Below, piece by piece: positions 1-4,906 of a stretch of DNA of 5,145 bases (position 1 is its first letter; each line of letters starts with the position of its first letter). The DNA is from Thiotrichaceae bacterium (GTDB lineage Bacteria; Pseudomonadota; Gammaproteobacteria; Thiotrichales; Thiotrichaceae). The notes beneath the pieces are model-generated. The model saw only the letters and a program-made list of their open reading frames with translations. It had not been told where the DNA came from and searched no databases. The stretch covers positions 1 to 5,145 of the forward strand of contig JANTHA010000165.1 of NCBI GenBank assembly GCA_024762625.1, written 5' to 3'. The position numbers and the translations under genes are program-made.

Positions 1-57
1 CGTTCGACTTTCTCGTTCCTCGAAAGCGGGGTATTAATAAGGCTGTTTCTTTACCCT

Positions 58-86
58 TTTACGCCCCAAGGGGCGGGGAATATAAC
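58..86 (+). promoter_or_regulatory. Candidate sigma70 promoter for the porin-znuA-znuB operon
   Basis: A -35-like TTTACG at 58-63 and a -10-like TATAAC at 81-86 are separated by exactly 17 nt, matching 4/6 and 5/6 of the sigma70 consensus. Transcription would begin near 93 and leave a leader of about 150 nt before the porin start. The spacer holds a perfect inverted repeat, CGCCCC-AA-GGGGCG (62-75). A second one, GGGG...CCCC (75-78 and 86-89), brackets the -10. I could not find a convincing Zur-type operator (GTTAT...ATAAC) in the leader, so zinc control is not shown by the sequence. Other weaker -10-like sites exist at 137-142 and 196-201. Confidence 0.35.
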
Positions 87-89
87 CCC
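62..89. repeat. Pair of GC-rich inverted repeats over the candidate promoter
   Basis: Arms CGCCCC (62-67) and GGGGCG (70-75) are perfectly complementary with a 2-nt AA spacer. They are followed by GGGG (75-78) and CCCC (86-89) around AATATAA. The 2-nt spacer is too short for a full hairpin, and no T-tract follows on either strand, so this is more like a protein-binding palindrome than a terminator. Its position between the -35 and -10 is consistent with an operator, but the cognate regulator is unknown. Confidence 0.35.
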
Positions 90-102
90 AAGAGATTCAA
101 CT

Positions 103-141
103 ATGAGTTGGAAATCATGTGGGCTGACCATTCAGGCATAA
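103..141 (+). CDS. Possible 12-residue leader peptide
   Basis: An ATG at 103 opens a 12-codon frame reading MSWKSCGLTIQA and ending in TAA at 139-141. A weak purine-rich site, AAGAGA (90-95), lies 7 nt upstream. The stop falls three bases before a hairpin-forming inverted repeat (144-187), which recalls leader-peptide attenuators. If transcription starts near 93, as the candidate promoter implies, the purine site would be mostly lost, which weakens the call. The same frame is open back to the left edge, so it could also be chance. Confidence 0.15.
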   Translation: MSWKSCGLTIQA

Positions 142-143
142 CA

Positions 144-187
144 ATGCGCCATTATATCCAGGGATATTTTCCTACACCCTGGCGCAT
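144..187 (+). promoter_or_regulatory. Leader hairpin with nested palindrome, attenuator-like
   Basis: ATGCGCCA (144-151) and TGGCGCAT (180-187) are perfect 8-bp complements. The loop holds a second palindrome, ATATCC-AG-GGATAT (154-167). A competing pairing, CCAGGG (158-163) with CCCTGG (177-182), cannot form together with all of the outer stem. TTTTT at 192-196 follows the stem after GGAG. Alternative stems plus a nearby T-run are the parts expected of an attenuator or structured 5' UTR. However, the T-run is offset from the stem, and I do not recognise a known riboswitch class. The palindrome could instead be a DNA operator. Confidence 0.35.
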
Positions 188-234
188 GGAGTTTTTATAC
201 CTCTTATGCCACGAATTCAGCTTGATTAATAAAT

Positions 235-238
235 GGAG
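235..238 (+). promoter_or_regulatory. Ribosome binding site that sets the porin start
   Basis: GGAG lies 6 nt before the ATG at 245. An in-frame ATG at 233 overlaps this site and has no good site of its own. The start at 245 gives a clean signal peptide beginning MKR, so 245 is preferred. Confidence 0.7.
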
Positions 239-244
239 AAAATC

Positions 245-1549
245 ATGAAACGAATCGTAACCGCATCCTTATGTTTTGCGGCTATTCCCGCAACAATCCC
301 CTCTGCGATGGCAGAAACAACGGCTGAATTAAAACAGCAGATTGAACAACTGAAACAAGACTACGAAGCGCGCACTAAAGCACTTGAAGAGCGTATAGAA
401 GCGGCTGAAAACAATGCAGTCTCGCAACCTGCCGTTGCGACGACGACAAAAAGCAACAGCTTTAATCCTGCGTTGAGCCTGATTCTCAATGGCAGCTATT
501 TCAGCTACTCGAATAATCCCGACGATTATGCTTTACCCGGATTTGCGCTTGGCGAAGAAGCCGGACTTAAAAAAGAAGGTTTTTCGCTGGGCGAATCTGA
601 AATAACGGTATCCGCCAATACCGACCAGCACTGGCGTGGTCAGATGACGCTAGCGCTTGCGGATGAGGATGGAGAAACCCACACTGAGCTTGAAGAAGCC
701 TATGTTGAAACACTCGGTCTGGGTAATGGCCTGACGGTTAGAGCAGGTCGTTTCTTTTCAGGTATCGGTTACCTGAATGGCAAACACGCCCACGCCTGGA
801 ATTTTAACGACGCGCCGCTGGTTTACCGCGGACTATTCGGAAACCAGATCAAGCAGGATGGTTTACGGCTAAACTGGACCTTACCCACGGATCAATATAT
901 TGAGCTGGGTCTGGAAGCCGGTAATGGACAGAGTTTTCCTGCAGGCGGCTCACATGGCGGACTGGGCGACTGGGCTGCTTTTGCCAAAACCGGTGGCGAT
1001 ATCGGTGATAGCGCAAGCTGGCAGTTAGGACTGTCGCATTATCAGGCTGATGACATTGAAGGACGTGAAGCGAGTACACATAGTTTTTCTGGCGACAGCA
1101 AACTCAATGGTCTGGATGTGGTGTATAAATGGGCGCCAAATGGCAATGCCGCCGAACGTTCTCTAACCTTGCTGGGCGAATATTATAAGCGCGATGAAAG
1201 CGGCACAATTGATATTGATGGTTCGGGAAGTTCCAGTATCGATGCTGACCAGTATGGCTGGTACGCTGAAGGTATTTATAAATTCAAACCACACTGGCGC
1301 GCCGGACTGCGTTATGACCGTCTCGGCAGTAGCAATAGCGGTGACAATAACGCCATATTAGACGCAGCCGGACTGCTGGATGGCGGGCATGACCCACAAC
1401 GCAGCAGCGCCATGGTTGAATGGATTCCGAGTGAATTCAGTCGGGTACGACTGCAATACAACCGCGATGAATCAACCCCGCAAAGTGATGATCAGTTAAT
1501 TTTACAATATACTCAAGCGTTGGGCTCTCACGGCGCACACCAGTTCTAA
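245..1549 (+). CDS. Outer-membrane porin-like beta-barrel protein of a metal-uptake operon
   Basis: The 434-residue protein begins with a standard Sec signal peptide (MKR, hydrophobic stretch, likely cleavage after AMA at residue 23). A short charged, coiled-coil-like segment follows (about 25-57, rich in Glu, Lys and Gln) and then a Ser/Thr linker. From about residue 75 to the end, alternating polar/hydrophobic strands with many Tyr, Trp and Gly indicate an outer-membrane barrel, and the last residue is Phe, the usual barrel-assembly signal. N-terminal coiled coil plus barrel resembles porins of the phosphate-selective (OprP/OprO-like) or trimeric carbohydrate type. Substrate cannot be read from sequence. 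An HAH motif (residues 181-183) in a conserved-looking segment, and the next gene 12 nt downstream being a ZnuA-type protein, suggest passage of zinc or another divalent metal. It could alternatively be a general porin. The barrel call is firm; the substrate is inferred from context. Confidence 0.8.
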   Translation: MKRIVTASLCFAAIPATIPSAMAETTAELKQQIEQLKQDYEARTKALEERIEAAENNAVSQPAVATTTKSNSFNPALSLILNGSYFSYSNNPDDYALPGFALGEEAGLKKEGFSLGESEITVSANTDQHWRGQMTLALADEDGETHTELEEAYVETLGLGNGLTVRAGRFFSGIGYLNGKHAHAWNFNDAPLVYRGLFGNQIKQDGLRLNWTLPTDQYIELGLEAGNGQSFPAGGSHGGLGDWAAFAKTGGDIGDSASWQLGLSHYQADDIEGREASTHSFSGDSKLNGLDVVYKWAPNGNAAERSLTLLGEYYKRDESGTIDIDGSGSSSIDADQYGWYAEGIYKFKPHWRAGLRYDRLGSSNSGDNNAILDAAGLLDGGHDPQRSSAMVEWIPSEFSRVRLQYNRDESTPQSDDQLILQYTQALGSHGAHQF

Positions 1550-1553
1550 GGAG
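1548..1553 (+). promoter_or_regulatory. Ribosome binding site for znuA-like gene
   Basis: AAGGAG overlaps the porin stop codon (TAA 1547-1549) and lies 8 nt before the ATG at 1562. This ties translation of the two genes together and supports both the 1562 start and a shared transcript. Confidence 0.75.
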
Positions 1554-1561
1554 TCATACCC

Positions 1562-2479
1562 ATGAAATTCAATCTAAAAAATCTCTCACGAGTTACCCTG
1601 CTGACTGCGTCTGTTTTAATCAGCAATCAGGTCATGGCAAAAGTCAATATCTTCGCCTGTGAGCCCGAGTGGGCTTCTTTGGCGCAGGAAATTGGCGGCA
1701 ACAACGTCAACGTTAAATCAGCCACAACAGGCCTGCAAGACCCGCATCATATTCAGGCGCGACCCAGCCTGCTAGCGCGCGCGCGTCGCGCCGATATGCT
1801 GTTCTGTACCGGCGCGGAGCTGGAGATTGGCTGGCTTCCCGTGCTCTTGCAGAAAACCGGCAATCCTAAAATACAACCCGGTCAACCCGGCTATTTTATG
1901 GCGACCTCTTTCGTTCGCCTGCTGGAAAAACCGACTAAACTGGATCGCAGCCAGGGCGATATACATGCCGCCGGCAACCCGCATATCCAGACCGATCCCA
2001 GACGTATCGCCAAGGTCGCACAAGCATTTAGCGCGCGCTTGCAGCAACTGGACCCATCGCACGCTGGCGATTATGCAAAAAACTATGACAACTTCAAGCA
2101 ACGCTGGGGTAAAGCCATGCAAGGCTGGCAACAGCATGCAAAAAATTTGCGCGGCAAAGCCATTATTGTGCAGCATAAAAGCTGGGTGTATCTGGAAGAC
2201 TGGTTAGGCCTGAAAGAAATCGCCACACTGGAAGTCAAACCCGGCGTACCGGCAACGACCAGTCATCTATCCCAGGTGCTGACACAGGCAAAAGCACAAC
2301 ACGCCAGCGCTATTATTTATGCGGCATATCAAAGTCCGCGCTCCGCTCACTGGCTGTCAAACAAATCCGGCATACCTGCGATCAAGTTGCCCTTTACCGT
2401 AGGCGGCACGCCACAGGCAAAGGATTTATTTAGCCTGTTTGATGACACCATCAGCCGACTGACCCGGGTTATCAAGTAA
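1562..2479 (+). CDS. znuA: ZnuA-type periplasmic metal-binding protein of an ABC transporter
   Basis: This 305-residue protein has a signal peptide (MKFNLKN, hydrophobic core, cleavage after VMA at 26) and no lipobox, so it is a soluble periplasmic cluster 9 (ZnuA/TroA) solute-binding protein. Family landmarks appear in order: DPHH with His62 (first metal His), NPH with His141 before a DP (second), and VQHKSW with His205 (third). Three His fit zinc better than manganese. The usual fourth acidic ligand position is replaced by an LPFTVGGT segment, as in E. coli ZnuA, which also uses three His. The His/Asp-rich loop of many ZnuA proteins is reduced to a short stretch around His135. The only two Cys in the mature protein (33 and 82) lie at the ends of predicted N-lobe strands and could form a disulfide. 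The stop overlaps the permease start by 1 nt. The family is secure; zinc specificity is inferred. Confidence 0.88.
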   Translation: MKFNLKNLSRVTLLTASVLISNQVMAKVNIFACEPEWASLAQEIGGNNVNVKSATTGLQDPHHIQARPSLLARARRADMLFCTGAELEIGWLPVLLQKTGNPKIQPGQPGYFMATSFVRLLEKPTKLDRSQGDIHAAGNPHIQTDPRRIAKVAQAFSARLQQLDPSHAGDYAKNYDNFKQRWGKAMQGWQQHAKNLRGKAIIVQHKSWVYLEDWLGLKEIATLEVKPGVPATTSHLSQVLTQAKAQHASAIIYAAYQSPRSAHWLSNKSGIPAIKLPFTVGGTPQAKDLFSLFDDTISRLTRVIK

Positions 2480-3243
2480 TGGAAGGTCTGGAGTTACAGA
2501 TCCTCGGCCCTGCCTTTCTGGCGGGGTTGCTGGTTCTGGCAACACATGTACCGCTAGGGCAGGAAGTCTTGAAACGCGGCATCATCTTCATTGATCTGGC
2601 TATCGCTCAGATAGCCGGACTGGGGATTATCGCCGCGCATAGCTTTGGTTTTGAGGTGGATGGCTGGCTGGTTCAGGTCATCGCGGGTGTTAGCGCCATG
2701 CTGGGAGCAGTTTTGCTCAATTTTACCGAAAAACGCTGGCAACAGGGACAGGAAGCACTGATCGGCGTCATCTTTATCCTTGCCGCCACCACGGGCATTC
2801 TGATGCTGGCGAATAATCCGCACGGCGGAGAACATCTGCAAGAGCTACTCAGTGGCCAGATTCTCTGGGTTGATCTGCCGCGTTTGCTTTGGGTGGGACT
2901 GCTTTACGCCGTTATTTTGCTGTTATGGCTACGCTTCAGAAAACAATTGGGTAACCTGGGGTTTTATCTATTGTTCGCATTGAGCGTAACCGCCTCAGTG
3001 CAACTGGTCGGCGTGTATCTGGTCTTTTCCAGCCTGATTATTCCGGCGCTTGCGACTTTGCGACTTGGACTGTCAGGCAAGCGCAGGCTTTTGTGGGGTT
3101 ATCTGATCGGTATCGCAGGTTTTGCGACAGGCTTGATTGTTTCGACCTTTACGGATTTACCCAGCGGGCCAATGATTGTCTGGTGCCTCGCGGTGTCAGG
3201 TTTAGCCGCTATTATCATGAAATCCGCGTTTGTAAGGACTTGA
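2479..3243 (+). CDS. znuB: ZnuB-type inner-membrane permease (ABC-3 family)
   Basis: The 254-residue, very hydrophobic protein has about eight predicted membrane spans (near 9-24, 36-56, 62-82, 93-112, 134-152, 160-196 as two, 205-223 and 231-248), the usual size for ABC-3 metal permeases. The segment LGQEVLKRGIIFIDLAIAQ near residue 26 matches the conserved early region of the family. GQEALIG and SGQILWV (about 90-130) fit the cytoplasmic coupling and following helix. A loop with His115 and His119 could contact metal. Its ATG overlaps the upstream TAA as TAATG and has only a weak GGG upstream, so translation is probably coupled to the binding protein. No ATP-binding subunit follows: the next gene is convergent. 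As a homodimeric permease it would need an ATPase encoded elsewhere. Confidence 0.87.
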   Translation: MEGLELQILGPAFLAGLLVLATHVPLGQEVLKRGIIFIDLAIAQIAGLGIIAAHSFGFEVDGWLVQVIAGVSAMLGAVLLNFTEKRWQQGQEALIGVIFILAATTGILMLANNPHGGEHLQELLSGQILWVDLPRLLWVGLLYAVILLLWLRFRKQLGNLGFYLLFALSVTASVQLVGVYLVFSSLIIPALATLRLGLSGKRRLLWGYLIGIAGFATGLIVSTFTDLPSGPMIVWCLAVSGLAAIIMKSAFVRT

Positions 3244-3244
3244 G

Positions 3245-3263
3245 TGTGCATTAAGCAAGCACA
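3245..3263 (+). other. Weak hairpin after the permease gene
   Basis: TGTGC (3245-3249) and GCACA (3259-3263) can pair over a 9-nt loop just after the permease stop. The stem is short and has no T-tract, so it does not qualify as an intrinsic terminator. No better terminator is visible between the two convergent genes (3244-3333). Confidence 0.15.
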
Positions 3264-3290
3264 GGAATTGAGGGAAATAAGCACTTATCG

Positions 3291-3335
3291 CCTTTAACAC
3301 CTTTAACACCTTTAACACCTTTAATACCTTTTATC
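3291..3335. repeat. 9-bp tandem repeat in the convergent intergenic region
   Basis: Three perfect copies of CCTTTAACA (3291-3299, 3300-3308, 3309-3317) are followed by CCTTTAATA (3318-3326) and a decayed copy CCTTTTATC (3327-3335). The last copy runs into the stop codon of the DUF3144 gene. The array lies between the 3' ends of two convergent genes. It is a simple minisatellite-like array that could change copy number by slippage; no function is evident. Confidence 0.85.
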
Positions 3336-3684
3336 AGGCGTCATCGGTTTTGTCTTTTTTCATCAAATGCTCATAGCGCCCTGTCGGCTTCTGTTGATTC
3401 TGCTGATTCTGCTGAGCAAAGACAGATTTATATTCTTCAAGATTATCACCCAGCCTGCGTTTGAATTCATCGCTAAAAAACGCCAGCGCATTATCTATCT
3501 CGGATTCATAATGCGCTTGATCACGCGCATGTGAAGCCACGACAAATGAGGCGAAACGGGCAGTTGCGAACAGCATCGCAGAGCCAACCAGACTTCTGTC
3601 TACCGTATCACAATGTTTATTGGCGACTTCTATAAATGAATCCGCCAGTTTGCGAAATTCCTGGTTTTTTTGTTCCTGACTCAT
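3334..3684 (-). CDS. DUF3144 family protein of unknown function
   Basis: This is a 116-residue soluble protein with no signal peptide or membrane span. Residues about 8-85 match my recollection of the DUF3144 pattern: an N-terminal ADSFIEVAN helix, a central SAMLFATARFASFVVAS helix, then a DNALAFFSDEFKRRLGDNLEEY helical pair. The family is small, helical, mostly proteobacterial and has no assigned function. The tail is low-complexity (QQNQQNQQ at 91-98) and then Lys/Asp-rich. I chose ATG at 3684 (MSQEQ) over the in-frame ATG at 3714 for two reasons: an AGG lies just upstream of 3684, and a candidate -10 overlaps 3714, which would exclude that start. Neither ribosome site is strong. It faces the permease gene and lies about 100 nt downstream of the iron-sulfur gene on the same strand. 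Confidence 0.72.
   Translation of the reverse strand: MSQEQKNQEFRKLADSFIEVANKHCDTVDRSLVGSAMLFATARFASFVVASHARDQAHYESEIDNALAFFSDEFKRRLGDNLEEYKSVFAQQNQQNQQKPTGRYEHLMKKDKTDDA
3391..3417 (-). repeat. In-frame 9-bp repeat coding the Gln/Asn tract of the DUF3144 protein
   Basis: Three consecutive 9-bp units on the + strand, CTGTTGATT, CTGCTGATT and CTGCTGAGC, differ at few positions. Read on the minus strand they encode the QQNQQNQQ tract. Gain or loss of a unit would preserve the reading frame. Confidence 0.7.
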
Positions 3685-3712
3685 GATACCTTGTGCTATT
3701 GCAAAAGCCCGC

Positions 3713-3743
3713 ATTCTACACGATTAACCCTTATTCGTAACAA
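3713..3743 (-). promoter_or_regulatory. Candidate promoter for the DUF3144 gene
   Basis: On the minus strand, TTGTTA (3738-3743) and TAGAAT (3713-3718) resemble -35 and -10 elements with a 19-bp spacer, longer than ideal. Transcription would start near 3706, about 22 nt before the ATG at 3684. Upstream lies a direct repeat, CATCACAA on the + strand, at 3747-3754 and 3759-3766 with a 12-bp period. Confidence 0.3.
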
Positions 3744-3783
3744 ATCCATCACAAAGAGCATCACAATCAGCGGGTTCGTTTGT

Positions 3784-4887
3784 CTAATCAAGCACCTGAA
3801 ACAGATTTTTCTGGTGATCTATCTTGCTACAGATATTACACAAGGTTCGACGGGTATCGGTTTGCGCTTCATGCTCGAATGGATAATGAAAAGCCGCCCC
3901 GCAAGAATGGCAGGTCGTATTTTCAAGTGGAATTGTTTTTGCCTTTTGAAACGCCCAACGGTTTACCTCGATTGCATCCTGCTCACAAATATCCACACAG
4001 ATATTACAAGCCGTACATGCCGAGGCATCCATCAGATAACAACTGGCGTTCTCATCCTGAACAAACTGGATTGCCTGATGCGGACAGGCCCTGCTACAGG
4101 CGTCGCAGCCATCGCATTTAGCAGCCATGATATGGGGAACAGCGGGATAAATCGCGTCATTATCAATTTTGGAATCATAACCATGATCATCCGCTTTGAC
4201 TTCAGGAAGGATTTTACCCGGAGGCGCGAAATCATTTTGATCAAAGTTCGATTGATGCAACACCATATCAACACTTTGCTTTATGGCACGACGAAAAAAA
4301 TTGCGCCGGCTCATTTGCGGACCCGGCGCGGCTTTCTCGGGCGTTTTCCAAAGTTGAGTCCAGCGATCTGTCGCCAACTCATTATAATGAATCGGCGCCA
4401 AATGACGGTGGCGCAACATTTTATTGATATTGCTGACGCGTTTAAACAACGCTTCAGTGTTATTAGGCGCGCCCCGTGGACATTGCTGACAATCGCCTCT
4501 GGCGACATGGATATGATGAACGCCATCGCGATACAATTTTAACAAATCATTTTCACTAACAGCATGGATACAGTGACAGTTCGCCTGTTTAAGACCCGTT
4601 ATTTCACAACCCAGCAACAATATTTTTTTATTATCCTCCTCGCGGATAACGCACTCCCTGGTCTGGCTGATCGCGCCTTCCGTGCATGCAGGCACACAAA
4701 GGCCACAACCATCACAGCTTTCGGTATTCAAACCCAGTGATTCATCGTCAAGAATCCAGGCGTTTTGCGGGCAAACATCGACACAGGCGCTGCAGGAAGA
4801 CTGTTCAATAAAGGCGTGAACACAACGCTCGCCATTGATATCGGGCAAGCGAAATTCAGTCTTGAGTTTTTGTGATATATTTCCCAT
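3784..4887 (-). CDS. Multi-cluster 4Fe-4S ferredoxin-type protein, two modules joined
   Basis: This 367-residue protein has no N-terminal signal peptide and no membrane span. Module 1 (about 20-70) is a ferredoxin-like pair: C22-x9-C32-x2-C35-x3-C39-P, an irregular first motif, then a regular C58/C61/C64/C68. A middle region (90-140) carries C94, C104, C106, C133 and C136, with CHCIHAV and RGDCQQCPRG. Module 2 has C258/C261/C264/C268-P and C291/C294/C297/C301, enough for two [4Fe-4S] clusters. It is preceded by MSRRNFFRR (192-200), a twin-arginine-like motif placed inside the protein and not followed by a hydrophobic stretch. That arrangement recalls NapF, which carries an RR motif but stays cytoplasmic. 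The end has C326/C329 and C350/C353, a zinc-ribbon-like knuckle. The likely role is electron transfer or cluster carriage for a redox enzyme; similar proteins I recall sit near molybdo-enzyme (formate dehydrogenase-type) clusters, which is not shown here. AGGA 8 nt upstream supports the ATG at 4887. Confidence 0.82.
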   Translation of the reverse strand: MGNISQKLKTEFRLPDINGERCVHAFIEQSSCSACVDVCPQNAWILDDESLGLNTESCDGCGLCVPACTEGAISQTRECVIREEDNKKILLLGCEITGLKQANCHCIHAVSENDLLKLYRDGVHHIHVARGDCQQCPRGAPNNTEALFKRVSNINKMLRHRHLAPIHYNELATDRWTQLWKTPEKAAPGPQMSRRNFFRRAIKQSVDMVLHQSNFDQNDFAPPGKILPEVKADDHGYDSKIDNDAIYPAVPHIMAAKCDGCDACSRACPHQAIQFVQDENASCYLMDASACTACNICVDICEQDAIEVNRWAFQKAKTIPLENTTCHSCGAAFHYPFEHEAQTDTRRTLCNICSKIDHQKNLFQVLD

Positions 4888-4891
4888 GCCT

Positions 4892-4899
4892 GTTATCCT
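4892..4899 (-). promoter_or_regulatory. Ribosome binding site region for the iron-sulfur protein gene
   Basis: In the 19-nt gap between the two minus-strand genes the sequence reads CCAGGATAACAGGC before the ATG. AGGA is placed 8 nt from the start, at the right edge of this interval and just beyond it. The short gap and own ribosome site indicate an operon with the upstream gene. Confidence 0.5.
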
Positions 4900-4906
4900 G
4901 GAGAAA

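Larger units (their letters stand above)
3..248 (+). other. Unresolved open frame, possible 3' end of an upstream gene
   Basis: One plus-strand frame has no stop from the left edge to a TGA at 246-248, about 81 codons. That TGA overlaps the porin start as ATGA, which is a typical translational-coupling arrangement. The only Met codons are late (117, 144 and 186), so a real gene would have to start outside the window. The translation is rich in aromatic residues (for example ending LINKWRKS) and I do not recognise it. Against it: it uses AGA, AGG, CGA and ATA codons and mostly AAG for Lys, unlike the porin, which favours CGT/CGC and AAA, and few codons begin with G. The same stretch also carries promoter-like and hairpin signals. 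A second frame is also open from 1 to 141, which lowers the weight of openness alone. I regard coding as possible but not established. Confidence 0.2.

Noticed and set aside
77..167. Possible Zur box among ATATAAC, CATAAC and TTATAT stretches
   Set aside because: The half-sites are in the wrong relative orientation or spacing for a GTTAT...ATAAC palindrome, so I do not call a Zur site.
233..247. Porin start at the ATG at 233
   Set aside because: It overlaps the GGAG that serves the ATG at 245 and adds four residues before a normal signal peptide.
1772..2207. Open frames on both strands within the znuA-like gene
   Set aside because: They are shadows of a clear ZnuA-family protein in another frame, with no ribosome site or recognisable motif.
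3244..3333. Intrinsic terminator between the convergent genes
   Set aside because: Only a 5-bp stem without a T-tract is visible.
4290..4314. Twin-arginine export signal in the iron-sulfur protein
   Set aside because: The motif is nearly 200 residues into the chain and is not followed by a hydrophobic segment, so export from this site is unlikely.
3670..4542. 290-codon plus-strand open frame antisense to the iron-sulfur gene
   Set aside because: The minus strand here encodes ordered Cys motifs with a good ribosome site. The plus-strand translation has no domain pattern and overlaps the DUF3144 start.
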